A stretch of 64,000 bases of DNA from contig CASELE010000006.1 of assembly GCA_949288735.1 (NCBI GenBank), forward strand, positions 1-64,000. Direction: 5' to 3'. Made by a program: the position numbers and the translations under genes. This DNA is from an uncultured Alistipes sp. GTDB lineage: Bacteria > Bacteroidota > Bacteroidia > Bacteroidales > Rikenellaceae. Position 1 is the first letter of the stretch, and every line of letters starts with the position of its first letter. Below, one piece after another: positions 52,486 through 61,666 of the stretch. The notes under the pieces were generated by a model, which saw nothing but the letters and a program-made list of their open reading frames with translations, had not been told where the DNA came from and did not search any database.

Positions 52486-53049
52486 TTACTGTTCGTCGAG
52501 TTCCTCCTCGATGGCGTGCACCAGTTCGTCGAACTCGGCGGGCGTATAGCCCACCGTCGCCCGCACGATGCGTCCTTCGCGGTCGATCAGAAAGTTGCGC
52601 GGGATGTAGTCGGTGGCGTAGAGCCCGTATACCATCTCGTCGGGGTCGATGCCCGATGCGAAGCGGTAGCCCTCGCCGCGGAGGAAGGCCTCGACCGTCG
52701 CCCGCTCCTCGCCGCGCGATACGGGCAGGTAGATGAAGGGCTGTCCGGCGAAGCGTCCGACGAGCTCCTGCTCGGCGCGGGCCAGCTCGGCCCGGCAGGG
52801 CGGGCACCACGTGGCCCAGAACTGGAGCAGCACCACGCGCCCCTCGAGCTCCGAGAGGGTGAGTGTCCGGCCGTCGACCATCTCGACGGTGAAGTCGGGG
52901 GCGGCGTCGCCCTCGCGCACGAGGGTCGTCCCGTCGGTCCGGCTGCCGCACGAGGGGAGCAGCCAAATGAGGAGTCCCAGCGCGACGATGGCCGCCAGCA
53001 TGAGCCAGAGCGAGGCGGCGTTTTTCTTCTTTCTGCGTTTGTAGTCCAT
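52486..53049 (-). CDS. TlpA-like thiol:disulfide reductase
   Basis: A 187-residue membrane-anchored thioredoxin-fold protein. A basic start (MDYKRRKKKN) and one membrane segment (about 13-32) tether it with the catalytic domain outside the cytoplasm; Cys34 (LPSCGS) could be lipidated. The domain shows GDAAPDFTVEMVDGRTLTLSELEGRVVLLQFWATWCPPCRAEL with the redox pair CPPC, and the cis-Pro region YIPRNFLIDREGRIV. It sits between pyrH (5-nt gap) and frr (19-nt gap), an unusual place, since these two genes are normally neighbours. Confidence 0.9.
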   Translation of the reverse strand: MDYKRRKKKNAASLWLMLAAIVALGLLIWLLPSCGSRTDGTTLVREGDAAPDFTVEMVDGRTLTLSELEGRVVLLQFWATWCPPCRAELARAEQELVGRFAGQPFIYLPVSRGEERATVEAFLRGEGYRFASGIDPDEMVYGLYATDYIPRNFLIDREGRIVRATVGYTPAEFDELVHAIEEELDEQ

Positions 53050-53054
53050 GTCCG

Positions 53055-53762
53055 TCAGCGCTTGACGAGGGTTCCGATGGGCTCGCCGGCCAGCACCCGC
53101 TCCAGGTTGCCCGGGGTGTCCATGTCGAAGACGACCACTTCCAGGCCGTTCTCGCGGCAGAGCGTGAAGGCGGTGAGGTCCATCACCTTCAGGCCGCGGG
53201 CGTAGACTTCGTCGAAGGTGATGCGGTCGAACTTCTCGGCCGTGGGGTCCTTCTCGGGATCGGCCGTGTAGATGCCGTCCACGCGGGTGCCCTTGAGCAG
53301 CACGTCGGCCTCGAGTTCGATGCCGCGCAGCGCCGCCGCCGAATCGGTCGAGAAGAAGGGGTTCGAGGTGCCGCCGCCCACGAGGACCACCTCGCCGCGC
53401 GCCATGCACTCCAGCGCCCGGGCCTTGGAGTAGTATTCGCCCACCGGCTCCATGCGTATCGAGGTGAGCACCCGGGCCGGAACACCCTCGTCCTCGAGGG
53501 CCGACTGCAGCGCCAGCGAGTTGATCACCGTGGCGAGCATGCCCATCTGGTCGCCCTTCACGCGGTCGAAGCCCCTCCGGGCGCCCGTCAGCCCCCGGAA
53601 GATGTTGCCGCCGCCCACGACGATGCCGATCTGCACGCCTGCGGCGGCCGCCGCGCCGATCTGTACGGCATAGGAGCGGAGCACGTCGGTCGAGAGGCCG
53701 TAGCCCTGCGTGCCCTGGAGCGACTCGCCGCTCAGTTTGAGAAGTATCCTGCGGTATTTCAT
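53055..53762 (-). CDS. pyrH: Uridylate kinase (UMP kinase)
   Basis: A 235-residue bacterial UMP kinase of the amino-acid-kinase fold. It opens with RRILLKLSGESLQGTQGYGL, followed by IGIVVGGGNIFRGLTGARRGFDRVKGDQMGMLATVINSLAL, the UMP-binding EVVLVGGGTSNPFFSTDSAAALRGIE and the ATP region VDGIYTADPEKDPTAEKFDRITF. Length is normal. The start codon has a strong AAGGAGG site six bases upstream. It leads the unit pyrH-tlpA-frr and is divergent from dxs. Confidence 0.97.
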   Translation of the reverse strand: MKYRRILLKLSGESLQGTQGYGLSTDVLRSYAVQIGAAAAAGVQIGIVVGGGNIFRGLTGARRGFDRVKGDQMGMLATVINSLALQSALEDEGVPARVLTSIRMEPVGEYYSKARALECMARGEVVLVGGGTSNPFFSTDSAAALRGIELEADVLLKGTRVDGIYTADPEKDPTAEKFDRITFDEVYARGLKVMDLTAFTLCRENGLEVVVFDMDTPGNLERVLAGEPIGTLVKR

Positions 53763-53783
53763 TACGCCTCCTTTCGTTTTGCG

Positions 53784-53829
53784 AAGATAGGGATTTTTCC
53801 CGAAATAATTGCATTTTTATCCCTATCTT
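53784..53829. promoter_or_regulatory. Inverted repeat with back-to-back -7 boxes between pyrH and dxs
   Basis: AAGATAGGGAT (53784-53794) is the exact reverse complement of ATCCCTATCTT (53819-53829). The right arm carries TATCTTTG (53824-53831), the -7 box for dxs; the left arm carries TATCTTCG on the minus strand for pyrH. The 24-base centre is A/T-rich. Confidence 0.7.
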
Positions 53830-53838
53830 TGCACTGCC

Positions 53839-55716
53839 GTGAATCAAGCCGACCATACCCTGCTCGACCGCGTGGAGTCGCCCGACGACCTGAAGCGGCT
53901 CACCCCCGACGAGCTGCGCCGTTACTGCGACGAGCTGCGCCGCTATATCGTCGAACAGTGCTCGGTCAATCCGGGCCACCTCGCCTCGAGCCTCGGCACG
54001 GTGGAGCTCACGGCGGCGCTGCACTACGTCTTCGATGCGCCCCGCGACCGGATCGTCTGGGACGTGGGCCATCAGACCTATGCCCACAAAATCATCACGG
54101 GGCGCCGCGAGGCCTTCCGCCGCAAGCGCCGGCTGGGCGGCATCAGCGGCTTCCCGCGCATGGCCGAGAGTCCCTACGACGCCTTCGGCGGGGGTCATGC
54201 CTCGGTCTCGATCTCGGCCGCGTTCGGCATGGCCAAGGCGGCCGAGCTGCGGGGCGAGCCGTGCAGCGTGGTGGCGGTCATAGGCGACGCGGCGATGACG
54301 GGCGGCCTCGCCTTCGAGGGGCTCAACAATGCCGGCGCGAGTCGCCGGACCAACCTGCTGGTCATCCTCAACGACAACGACATGGCCATCGACGAGGCCA
54401 CCGGCGCACTGCGCGGCTACCTGCTGCGCATCTCCACCTCGGTGCACTACAACCGCATCAAACAGCGGCTCTGGTGTCTCCTCTCGCATACGCCCCGCCT
54501 GTTGCGGCTCTGCCAGAAGTTGGGCAATGCCGTCAAGCACGGCCTGCTGAACAAGAGCAACCTCTTCGAGAGTCTCAACTTCCGTTATTTCGGACCGGTC
54601 GACGGCCACGATCTGGGCGAGCTGGTACGCGTGTTGCGCGTGTTGAAGGAGATCGAGGGCCCCAAGCTGCTCCACGTGATGACCGTCAAGGGCAAGGGAT
54701 ACCTCCCCGCCGAGAGCGACCGCAGCGTGTGGCACGCCCCCGGATGCTTCGACCCCCGGACGGGCGAGCGTCTCGGTACGGAGGGGGGTGCGGCCCGTTT
54801 CCAGGAGGTCTTCGGGCAGACGCTGCTCGACCTGGCGCGGCTCGATGCGCGTGTGGTGGGCATCACCCCCGCCATGCTCTCGGGCTGTTCGATGAACATC
54901 CTGCGCGATGCGATGCCCGACCGGGTCTTCGACGTCGGCATCGCCGAGGGCCACGCCGTCACCTTCTCGGCCGGTCTGGCGGCCGGAGGCATGCGTCCCT
55001 TCTGCAACATATACTCCGCCTTTGCGCAGCGTGCCTACGACAACATGGTTCACGACGTGGCCATCCAGCGGCTGCCCGTGGTGCTCTGTCTCGACCGGGC
55101 CGGTCTGGTCGGCGAGGACGGCGCCACGCACCACGGCCTGCTCGACCTGGCCTCCTTCGCCGCCGTGCCGGAGCTGACCGTCGCCGCCCCGATGGACGAG
55201 GCGGAGCTGCGCAACCTGATGTATACGGCGCTTCTCGGCGATGCCCCCTTCGTCATCCGCTATCCGCGCGGCTGCGGTCCGGGGTGCCCGTGGCGTGACC
55301 TCCCCTTCGAGGCGCTCCCCGTGGGACGGGGCCGGCGCCTGCGCCGGGGGAGCGACGCGGCCCTCGTCACCGTCGGCACGGCGGGCATCGCCGCGGCCGA
55401 GGCGGCCGGACTGGCCGCCCGCGAGGGGCTCTCCGTGGCCCACTATGACCTGCGCTTCGCCAAGCCGCTCGACGAGGAGCTGCTCCACGAGGTGGGGCGC
55501 ACCTTCGGCCGGATCGTCACGGTCGAGGAGGGGGTCGTGCGCGGCGGCGTGGGCGAGGCTGTCGCCGCCTTCATGGCCGAACACGGCTACGAGCCCCGCG
55601 TGCGGACACTCGGCATCGACGACACCTTCGTCGAACACGGCACCCAGGCCGAACTGCGCGCCCTCTGCGGCATCGACGCCGAGGGTATCCTGCGTACCCT
55701 GCGCAGCCTCTTCTGA
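53839..55716 (+). CDS. dxs: 1-deoxy-D-xylulose-5-phosphate synthase
   Basis: A 625-residue thiamine-diphosphate enzyme condensing pyruvate and glyceraldehyde 3-phosphate for isoprenoid, thiamine and pyridoxal synthesis. Seen: HPxHLASS-like NPGHLASSLGTVELTAALHYVFD, WDVGHQTYAHKIITGR, the TDP motif GDAAMTGGLAFEGLNNAG, the pyrimidine-domain Glu in DVGIAEGHAVTFSAGLA, and DRAGLVGEDGATHHGLLDLA. GTG at 53839 is chosen as the start because an upstream in-frame ATG (53809) lies before the -7 box. With transcription starting at about 53838 the mRNA would have almost no leader. No later start preserves the family N-terminus. Confidence 0.95.
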   Translation: MNQADHTLLDRVESPDDLKRLTPDELRRYCDELRRYIVEQCSVNPGHLASSLGTVELTAALHYVFDAPRDRIVWDVGHQTYAHKIITGRREAFRRKRRLGGISGFPRMAESPYDAFGGGHASVSISAAFGMAKAAELRGEPCSVVAVIGDAAMTGGLAFEGLNNAGASRRTNLLVILNDNDMAIDEATGALRGYLLRISTSVHYNRIKQRLWCLLSHTPRLLRLCQKLGNAVKHGLLNKSNLFESLNFRYFGPVDGHDLGELVRVLRVLKEIEGPKLLHVMTVKGKGYLPAESDRSVWHAPGCFDPRTGERLGTEGGAARFQEVFGQTLLDLARLDARVVGITPAMLSGCSMNILRDAMPDRVFDVGIAEGHAVTFSAGLAAGGMRPFCNIYSAFAQRAYDNMVHDVAIQRLPVVLCLDRAGLVGEDGATHHGLLDLASFAAVPELTVAAPMDEAELRNLMYTALLGDAPFVIRYPRGCGPGCPWRDLPFEALPVGRGRRLRRGSDAALVTVGTAGIAAAEAAGLAAREGLSVAHYDLRFAKPLDEELLHEVGRTFGRIVTVEEGVVRGGVGEAVAAFMAEHGYEPRVRTLGIDDTFVEHGTQAELRALCGIDAEGILRTLRSLF

Positions 55717-55805
55717 GCCGCCGGTGCGTGCGGATTCCCGCTCTCGTTTTACCTCCGCTTCCCGTGCGGCTCCTGCGCCGTGCCTTGCGTCCGCATTATG
55801 CGCAG

Positions 55806-55837
55806 CCGGCCGCCGTTCCGTGAGGAACGGCGGCCGG
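55806..55837. terminator. Hairpin between convergent dxs and CDF transporter
   Basis: CCGGCCGCCGTTCC, loop GTGA, GGAACGGCGGCCGG: a perfect 14-bp stem, but with no T run on either side. Confidence 0.55.
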
Positions 55838-55856
55838 GCTCATCTCCTGCGCCGGA

Positions 55857-56756
55857 TCACCGTAGCGGCTCGACATGCACCATGACGAAGCTCTCCTCGC
55901 CGAAGCGTTCGCGCAGCAGCCGCTCGATCTCTTCGGTGAGCCGGTGCGACGCCTCGACGCTCATCGACCCCTCCACCCGTACGTGAAGCTCGATGGCCAC
56001 GGTGCTGCCGATGCGGCGCGTGCGCAGGTCGTGCGGGTCGCGCACCCCGTGTACGCTGCCGGCGATACGCAGGATCTCCTCCTCGGTCTCGGCCGGGAGC
56101 GACCGCTCGAGCAGCTCGTCGATGCCGTCGTGCAGCAGGTCGAAGGCGATCTTGAAGATGAAGAGTGCGACGATCATGGCGGCCGCGGGGTCGGCGATGC
56201 GCCACTCCTCGCCGAAGAAGTAGGCGCAGCCGATGCCCGCCAGCGTCCCGAGCGACGAGAAGGCGTCGCTGCGGTGGTGCCAGGCGTTGGCCACGACGCT
56301 CGGGCTCCGCAGCAGACGGCCCGCACGTACGGTGTACCAGTAGAGCGCCTCCTTCACGACGACCGATACGGCCGCCGCGGCGAGCGCGACGGCTCCCGGA
56401 CGGGGGAGCGTTTCGCCGCGCAGCACGGCCTCCACGGCCTCGATGCCGTGGACGAGGATTCCCGCCCCCACGACCGCGAGGGCCAGGGCGATGCAGATCG
56501 TGGCGAGGGTCTCGTACTTGCCGTGGCCGTAGTCGTGGCTCGCGTCGCGCGGCCGGGCCGAGACGCCGGCGAAGAGGATCACGACCACGTCGGTCGCCAC
56601 GTCCGAAAGGGAGTGGACCGCGTCGGCGACCATGGCGCCGCTGCGGCCCGCCACGCCGGCCGCCAGCTTGGCGGCCGACAAAACGAGATTTACCGCGAGT
56701 CCCACGAGGGTCACGCGGTAAATCCGATGTTTGCGCAGCTCTTGGGTCGGAGCCAT
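55857..56756 (-). CDS. Cation diffusion facilitator (CDF) transporter
   Basis: A 299-residue metal/proton antiporter. About six membrane segments lie in residues 15-210. The metal-binding Asp pairs appear in MVADAVHSLSDVATD (TM2) and NAWHHRSDAFSSLG (TM5), the usual HxxxD-type site for zinc, iron or manganese; the family-opening RVTLVGLAVNLVLSAAKLAAGV is clear. The cytoplasmic C-terminal domain (about 215-299) has HDLRTRRIGSTVAIELHVRVEGSMSVEASHRLTEEIE. The exact metal cannot be told. It lies 12 nt after proS and may be co-transcribed with it. Confidence 0.94.
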   Translation of the reverse strand: MAPTQELRKHRIYRVTLVGLAVNLVLSAAKLAAGVAGRSGAMVADAVHSLSDVATDVVVILFAGVSARPRDASHDYGHGKYETLATICIALALAVVGAGILVHGIEAVEAVLRGETLPRPGAVALAAAAVSVVVKEALYWYTVRAGRLLRSPSVVANAWHHRSDAFSSLGTLAGIGCAYFFGEEWRIADPAAAMIVALFIFKIAFDLLHDGIDELLERSLPAETEEEILRIAGSVHGVRDPHDLRTRRIGSTVAIELHVRVEGSMSVEASHRLTEEIERLLRERFGEESFVMVHVEPLR

Positions 56757-56768
56757 GGCCGGGCGGTA

Positions 56769-58253
56769 TCAGTAGCTTCGGGCGAAGAGCACGCGACGGT
56801 GCGAGGGGCGTCCCGAGTGGATGCAGCGGCCCTCCTCCTCTTCGGCGTCGAGCGGGATGCAGCGGATGGTCGCCTTGGTCGCCTCCTTGATGGCCACCTC
56901 CGTCTCGACCGTCCCGTCCCAGTGGGCCGAGACGAAGCCGCCCTTCGTGTCGAGCACCTCGCAGAACTCCTCCCACGTGTCGACCCGCGTGATCATCGAG
57001 TCGCGGAAGGCGAGCGCCTTGCGGTAGATGTTGCGCTGGATCTCCTCCATGAGCCCTTCGATGCGCTCGACGAGCCCCTCCTGGGGTACGGTCTCCTTCT
57101 CGAGCGTGTCGCGGCGCATCAGTTCGACGGTACCCTGCTCCAGGTCGCGCGGACCCATCGCGAGCCGCACGGGCACGCCCTTGAGCTCGTATTCGGCGAA
57201 CTTGAAGCCCGAACGCACGTTGTCGCGGTCGTCCACCTGCACGCTGAGCCCCTTGGCGCGGAGCGCTTCGGCCAGGGAGCCGAGCCGCTCGAGTACGGCG
57301 GCCATCTGCTCGGGACCGCGGTAGATGGGGACCATGGCCACGTGGATCGGGGCCAGCTTCGGCGGGAGTACCAGACCGTTGTTGTCCGAGTGGGCCATGA
57401 TGAGCGCACCCATCAGACGGGTAGAGACGCCCCACGAGGTGGCCCATACGTATTCGAGCTTGCCTTCGCGGTCGAGATACTGCACGTCGAACGCCTTGGC
57501 GAAGTTCTGTCCCAGGAAGTGCGACGTGCCGCTCTGGAGCGCCTTGCCGTCCTGCATCAGCGCCTCGATCGTGAGCGTGTCCTCGGCGCCGGCGAAGCGC
57601 TCGTTGGGCGACTTGTGGCCCACGATGACCGGCAGCGACATCCACTCCTCGGCGAAGCGGCGGTATACCTGTATCATGCGTTCGGCCTCGGCGATGGCCT
57701 CCTCGCGCGTGGCGTGGGCCGTATGGCCCTCCTGCCACAGGAATTCGGCCGTGCGCAGGAAGAGACGCGTGCGCATCTCCCAGCGTACCACGTTGGCCCA
57801 CTGGTTGCAGAGAATCGGCAGGTCGCGGTAGGACTGTATCCAGTTCTTGTAGGTGTTCCAGATAATCGTCTCGGAGGTGGGGCGCACGATGAGCTCCTCC
57901 TCCAGCTTCGCGTCGGGGTCCACCACCACGCCGCCACCCTCGGGATCGTTCTTCAGGCGGTAGTGCGTCACCACGGCGCACTCCTTGGCGAATCCCTCGA
58001 CATGGTGCGCCTCCTTCGAGAAGAAGGATTTCGGGATGAAGAGGGGAAAGTAGGCGTTCTGGTGTCCCGTCTCCTTGAACATGCGGTCCAGCGCGTCGTG
58101 CATCTTCTCCCAGATGGCGTAGCCGTAGGGTTTGATGACCATGCATCCGCGGACGGCCGAGTTTTCGGCCAGCCCCGCCTTCACCACCAGGTCGTTGTAC
58201 CACTGCGAGTAGTTCTCCTCCGACCGGGTGAGCTCTTTCAGTTCCTTTGCCAT
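56769..58253 (-). CDS. proS: Prolyl-tRNA synthetase (archaeal/eukaryote-like class)
   Basis: A 494-residue class II synthetase of the short ProS type without the bacterial editing insertion. Motif 2 and 3 regions are seen in [59 protein letters not shown] and [33 protein letters not shown]. The anticodon-binding domain follows ([12 protein letters not shown], then [34 protein letters not shown]). The tail is Glu-rich then Cys/His-containing ([23 protein letters not shown]), the usual C-terminal zinc-like domain being much reduced. The start at 58253 gives [19 protein letters not shown]. Confidence 0.96.
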   Translation of the reverse strand: MAKELKELTRSEENYSQWYNDLVVKAGLAENSAVRGCMVIKPYGYAIWEKMHDALDRMFKETGHQNAYFPLFIPKSFFSKEAHHVEGFAKECAVVTHYRLKNDPEGGGVVVDPDAKLEEELIVRPTSETIIWNTYKNWIQSYRDLPILCNQWANVVRWEMRTRLFLRTAEFLWQEGHTAHATREEAIAEAERMIQVYRRFAEEWMSLPVIVGHKSPNERFAGAEDTLTIEALMQDGKALQSGTSHFLGQNFAKAFDVQYLDREGKLEYVWATSWGVSTRLMGALIMAHSDNNGLVLPPKLAPIHVAMVPIYRGPEQMAAVLERLGSLAEALRAKGLSVQVDDRDNVRSGFKFAEYELKGVPVRLAMGPRDLEQGTVELMRRDTLEKETVPQEGLVERIEGLMEEIQRNIYRKALAFRDSMITRVDTWEEFCEVLDTKGGFVSAHWDGTVETEVAIKEATKATIRCIPLDAEEEEGRCIHSGRPSHRRVLFARSY

Positions 58254-58367
58254 ATCCTTGTTCGGTTCGTTGCTTTCGTTTACGGAGCGCAAAATTACAA
58301 AATAAACCGGGAAGGACAAGCGTTCCGGACCGCGAAACGCGCCTCCGATGCCGCGGCGCATGCGAAC

Positions 58368-58399
58368 GGCGGGGAGGGCCTCCGCACGCCCTCCCCGCC
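58368..58399 (-). terminator. Hairpin after FadL-like porin gene
   Basis: GGCGGGGAGGGC, eight-base loop, GCCCTCCCCGCC, then GTTCG. Weak T run. Confidence 0.6.
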
Positions 58400-58423
58400 G
58401 CACGCGGAACCGGGGGCTCCGTC

Positions 58424-60133
58424 TCAGAAGCGGAATCCGAACGTCATGGCCGCGAAATGACGGCGGAACGAGGTCTCGTAGAGCCCGCTGCAGGTCATCA
58501 TGGCGCCCGTCGTCTTGTCGCGGCTGAAGAAGAGCTGGCAGGCGGTCGTCCGCTCGCTCACGTACTGGTAGGCGAAGTCGAGGGTCACCGTGCGCGAGAG
58601 GTTCACGCCGAAGCCCGCCGAGCAGAACCAGCTGTCGGTCGGCTGCGGAGTGCCGATGTAGAGCGATTCGTCGCGCAGCGCCGAGCCCGTCCATCCGCCG
58701 CCCGCCCGCAGGGCCAGGCGCGGCAGCGGCCGCACCTCGACACCGCCGCGCACCGTATTGTTGCCGCGGTAGTTGGCCTTGAACTCGGCCTTGTACCCTT
58801 CGGGGTAGATCATGAAGGCGGGATCCGAAGCGGGGACGTTCTTCACGCGGATGCCGTTGTACCAGTCCCGTTCGTAGTCCACCGAGACGACGGCTGTCGA
58901 CCCGAAGGCGTAGGAGGCGCCGAAGAGCAGCCGTGCCGGCGAGACGAAGTTCCAGCTGTTGTCCGCCTCGTCGATCACCGCGGGGGTCGCGTCGCTCGTC
59001 TCGAGCTGCCCGCCCGTCTCGTTGTTGCGCAGCCGCGAGGAGATGTCGGCCTCGTAGCTGCGGTCGAGCGCGTAGAAGGTGGGCGAGTGGAAGGCCACGC
59101 CGAGGCGCAGCGACGGCAGGGGCCGCACGATGATGCCCAGCTTGAAGTTCACGCCGCTGCCGTCGAGCACCGTGCGCTGGTAGAGTCCCGAGTGGTCGAG
59201 CTGCGTGCGGAGGGGGTCGCCGCCGCTCGTCACGGCGGCGGTCGCGTTGCCCGAAGCGTCGAAGTAGCCGTACTCCTCCTGATAGTAGACGCTTTGCTCG
59301 CGGTGCACGCTCTGGAATCCGAGCGCGAAGCCCGCGTAGACGAGGTTCCCGAAGTTGGCCCCCGCCGCCAGCGAGAACTCGTTGATCGACCCGCGGCTCA
59401 CCACCTCGTTCGAGTGGAGCACCGAGGCGTTGGCGCCGATGCAGTCGGGCACCCACGTCGGGTCGCCCCCGCTGTCGGTGTAGGGGCTGATCAGGTAGCC
59501 GTTGTAGCCCAGCACTGCGGGCCAGAAGTAGGGGTTCGTGCCGCCGTAGCCGAGCGCGCCCTCCCCGTCGGGAAAGATACCGCTCTGTCCCAGCTGCTGC
59601 CCGAAGATGTCGGCCACGGTCGGCATGAGCCGTCCGGGGTCGTTCGGGTCGTAGCGCGATTCGGACGAGAATGAGTATCGGCGGTTGAAGTCCGCCACGC
59701 GGTTCACGCCGAAGGCGAGCGTGAGGCTCGTCATCGGCCGGTCGGCGCTCTGGCGGACGTTGAGCGCGAGGCCCGCGTTGGCCAGCGCGAAGCGGTTCCC
59801 GCGGTTGCCCGTCCAGGGCGAGGTCCCCGCCGTCACTCCGCGGGTGAAGCCCATCATGGGGGTGAGCGTGAGCTCGCTGCTGCGGTACATGCCCAGGCCC
59901 GCCGGATTGACCGACACGGAGGTCAGGTCGCCGCCCAGCGAGGCGAAGGCGCCGCCCATGGCCATGCCGCGCGCCGTGCCGAAGGGGTGGCTGCGCGACA
60001 GGGAGGCGAAGTCGCCTCCCGTCATGATGTCGTGGTCGAGCAGCGACCCTCCGAAGGTCAGCTGTGCCCGGGCCGGCAGCGCCGCGGCGCTTATGGCGGC
60101 CGCCAGGACAATCGTTCCCAGTATCCGTTTCAT
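58424..60133 (-). CDS. OmpP1/FadL-like outer membrane protein
   Basis: A 569-residue outer-membrane protein with a signal peptide ([23 protein letters not shown]). The N-terminal plug region shows [40 protein letters not shown], the FadL-family block with NPAGL. Later strands alternate hydrophobic and polar residues: [52 protein letters not shown], and a C-terminal [13 protein letters not shown] ending [11 protein letters not shown] with terminal Phe. FadL relatives carry long-chain fatty acids or other hydrophobic compounds; the ligand here is unknown. The next gene upstream on the same strand starts a probable two-gene unit. Confidence 0.88.
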   Translation of the reverse strand: MKRILGTIVLAAAISAAALPARAQLTFGGSLLDHDIMTGGDFASLSRSHPFGTARGMAMGGAFASLGGDLTSVSVNPAGLGMYRSSELTLTPMMGFTRGVTAGTSPWTGNRGNRFALANAGLALNVRQSADRPMTSLTLAFGVNRVADFNRRYSFSSESRYDPNDPGRLMPTVADIFGQQLGQSGIFPDGEGALGYGGTNPYFWPAVLGYNGYLISPYTDSGGDPTWVPDCIGANASVLHSNEVVSRGSINEFSLAAGANFGNLVYAGFALGFQSVHREQSVYYQEEYGYFDASGNATAAVTSGGDPLRTQLDHSGLYQRTVLDGSGVNFKLGIIVRPLPSLRLGVAFHSPTFYALDRSYEADISSRLRNNETGGQLETSDATPAVIDEADNSWNFVSPARLLFGASYAFGSTAVVSVDYERDWYNGIRVKNVPASDPAFMIYPEGYKAEFKANYRGNNTVRGGVEVRPLPRLALRAGGGWTGSALRDESLYIGTPQPTDSWFCSAGFGVNLSRTVTLDFAYQYVSERTTACQLFFSRDKTTGAMMTCSGLYETSFRRHFAAMTFGFRF

Positions 60134-60152
60134 CTCTCCAGTCCAGTGTGTG

Positions 60153-61235
60153 TTATCGTCCTCCGAAACCGCGGCTGCCGCCCGATGCGCTGCCGCCGCG
60201 CGAGCCGCCGAACGAACCGCCGCGCGGCGAGCCGCTGCCGGCGGGCGAGCCGCCCGGGAAGCGCGACCCCGGGTTGAACGAGCTGCGCGGTTCGTTGCGT
60301 GAGGGTGCGGGGGTATAGGTGTTGCGTCCGTTCGGGGTGTCGTAGACGCGGTTGCCTCGCGAGGTGCGGCCGCCCGATTCGTAGTAGACGCGGTTGCCGT
60401 CCGTCGTGCCTCCCCGCGACACGCTCCCCGGACGGTAGCTCTCTGCGCCCGTGCCCGAACGGTAGCGGCCGCCGGATGCGGCGGTGCCGGGCCGGTAGCG
60501 CGAGGCGGTGCCGCCGCCCGCGAGACGGTAGTTGTGCGGGCGGGCGGGCGGCGCCCAGCCGTGCGGGCAGCCCCACCATCCCGGGCCCCATCCCGGATGG
60601 TACCAGCCCCACCAGCCGGCCGGGTAGTACGGACCCGGACCGTACCAGGCCCAGTCCCACCACGTGTAGCGCGGGTAGCCCCACCAGAACGAGGCGGGCA
60701 CCGTGTAGCCGAAGCCGAAGTACCAGCCGCCGTCGTAGACGGCCGGGCCGCCCCACGAGCCGAACATCGAGGTGATGTATTTGGGTTCGACCCATATCTG
60801 GTCGCCCATCACCACCACGTTGTAGACGGCCGGATCGTAGGCCGAGGCGTAGAAGGCCGTCGGGCTGTTGTAGCTCAGTTCGAAGTAGCTGGCGGGCCGG
60901 TGGTAGGTCGACGAGCGGAAGCCGCGCAGCCGTCGCGCGTAGGCGCTCTCGTAGTCGTCGGCCAGCACGCTGCCGTACCCTCCGGACTCCTCCTCCGCTG
61001 CTGCCCGGGCCTCGGCCTCGGCCAGCAGCGCCTCCCATTCCGCGCGGCGCGCCTCGGCTTCGGCCTTGCGCGCTTCGGCACGGGCGCGCTGCGCTTCGGC
61101 GATGGCCGCCCGGTCGTGGACGGCATACATGTCGTCGTACGAACCGCCCTGCGAGCGGTAGAATGCGGAGGAGCATCCCGTTGCCGTCAGCGCGAGCAGG
61201 GAGGCTCCGATTAGCAGCTCACTCCTTTTCATCAT
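60153..61235 (-). CDS. Aromatic- and glycine-rich lipoprotein
   Basis: A 360-residue lipoprotein of strong compositional bias. Signal and lipobox: LLALTATGC, Cys21. Residues about 40-85 are an Ala/Glu/Arg heptad-like helix (AEAQRARAEARKAEAEARRA). A compact Tyr-rich segment follows (about 105-150: YFELSYNSPTAFYASAYD). Next is a Trp/Tyr/Gly/Pro-rich run, about 160-225, including YPRYTWWDWAWYGPGPYY and WWGWYHPGWGPGWWG. The last 130 residues are Arg/Gly/Ser-rich with RGG-like ends. Similar Trp/Tyr-rich lipoproteins occur in Bacteroidales; I know no function. It lies 19 nt before the FadL-like gene in one unit. Confidence 0.8.
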   Translation of the reverse strand: MMKRSELLIGASLLALTATGCSSAFYRSQGGSYDDMYAVHDRAAIAEAQRARAEARKAEAEARRAEWEALLAEAEARAAAEEESGGYGSVLADDYESAYARRLRGFRSSTYHRPASYFELSYNSPTAFYASAYDPAVYNVVVMGDQIWVEPKYITSMFGSWGGPAVYDGGWYFGFGYTVPASFWWGYPRYTWWDWAWYGPGPYYPAGWWGWYHPGWGPGWWGCPHGWAPPARPHNYRLAGGGTASRYRPGTAASGGRYRSGTGAESYRPGSVSRGGTTDGNRVYYESGGRTSRGNRVYDTPNGRNTYTPAPSRNEPRSSFNPGSRFPGGSPAGSGSPRGGSFGGSRGGSASGGSRGFGGR

Positions 61236-61475
61236 CTTTCCTCTTTACGGTTTGCGTTGTACGCCCCTGTATCAGGAACGGAAACCGTGCCTTGTTTCGT
61301 ATTCTCCGCCTGCGGGCGCAACGCCCGCGGCGCTCCGTGCCGGGAGGGCGCTCCGCGTCTGTACGCGGCTCTTCCCGTGCGGACAAAGATAGCGATAATT
61401 CGCCTTCGGCGGCGGTTCCGGCGGGGCGGCGCCGATTTTTTTTGCTCCGATTGTGCGGAAATAAAAAATAATCCC

Positions 61476-61483
61476 TATATTTG
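61476..61483 (+). promoter_or_regulatory. -7 box for tRNA-Ser
   Basis: TATATTTG. A TTG lies 22 nt upstream (61451-61453), a little farther than usual. Confidence 0.6.
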
Positions 61484-61498
61484 CAACCCGAAACCCGA

Positions 61499-61585
61499 GG
61501 AGAGATGCCGGAGTGGTCGATCGGGCCGCACTCGAAATGCGGTGTACGGGCAACTGTACCGGGGGTTCGAATCCCTCTCTCTCCG
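61499..61585 (+). tRNA. tRNA-Ser (CGA)
   Basis: Class II tRNA: acceptor GGAGAGA/TCTCTCC, anticodon arm CCGCA-CTCGAAA-TGCGG with anticodon CGA, a long variable arm (TGTACGGGCAACTGTACC), T-arm GGGGG-TTCGAAT-CCCTC, discriminator G. The next three bases are CCA (61586-61588), unlike the other tRNAs here. Confidence 0.97.
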
Positions 61586-61611
61586 CCAGGCCCCGAGGGG
61601 CGTCTGCTGAA

Positions 61612-61648
61612 AATCCCGCATGATTCGTTCATGCGGGATTCTTTTTTT
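61612..61648. terminator. Terminator between tRNA-Ser and YeiH gene
   Basis: AATCCCGCATGA, loop TTCGT, TCATGCGGGATT: a perfect 12-bp stem, then CTTTTTTT on the plus strand and TTTTC on the minus strand; it can serve both convergent genes. Confidence 0.9.
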
Positions 61649-61666
61649 CGTTGGTGCGGCGCGGTA

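Noticed and set aside
53809..53838. ATG at 53809 as the dxs start (adds ten residues).
   Set aside because: It lies upstream of the -7 box TATCTTTG at 53824, so it would not be in the mRNA, and the added residues are not family-like.
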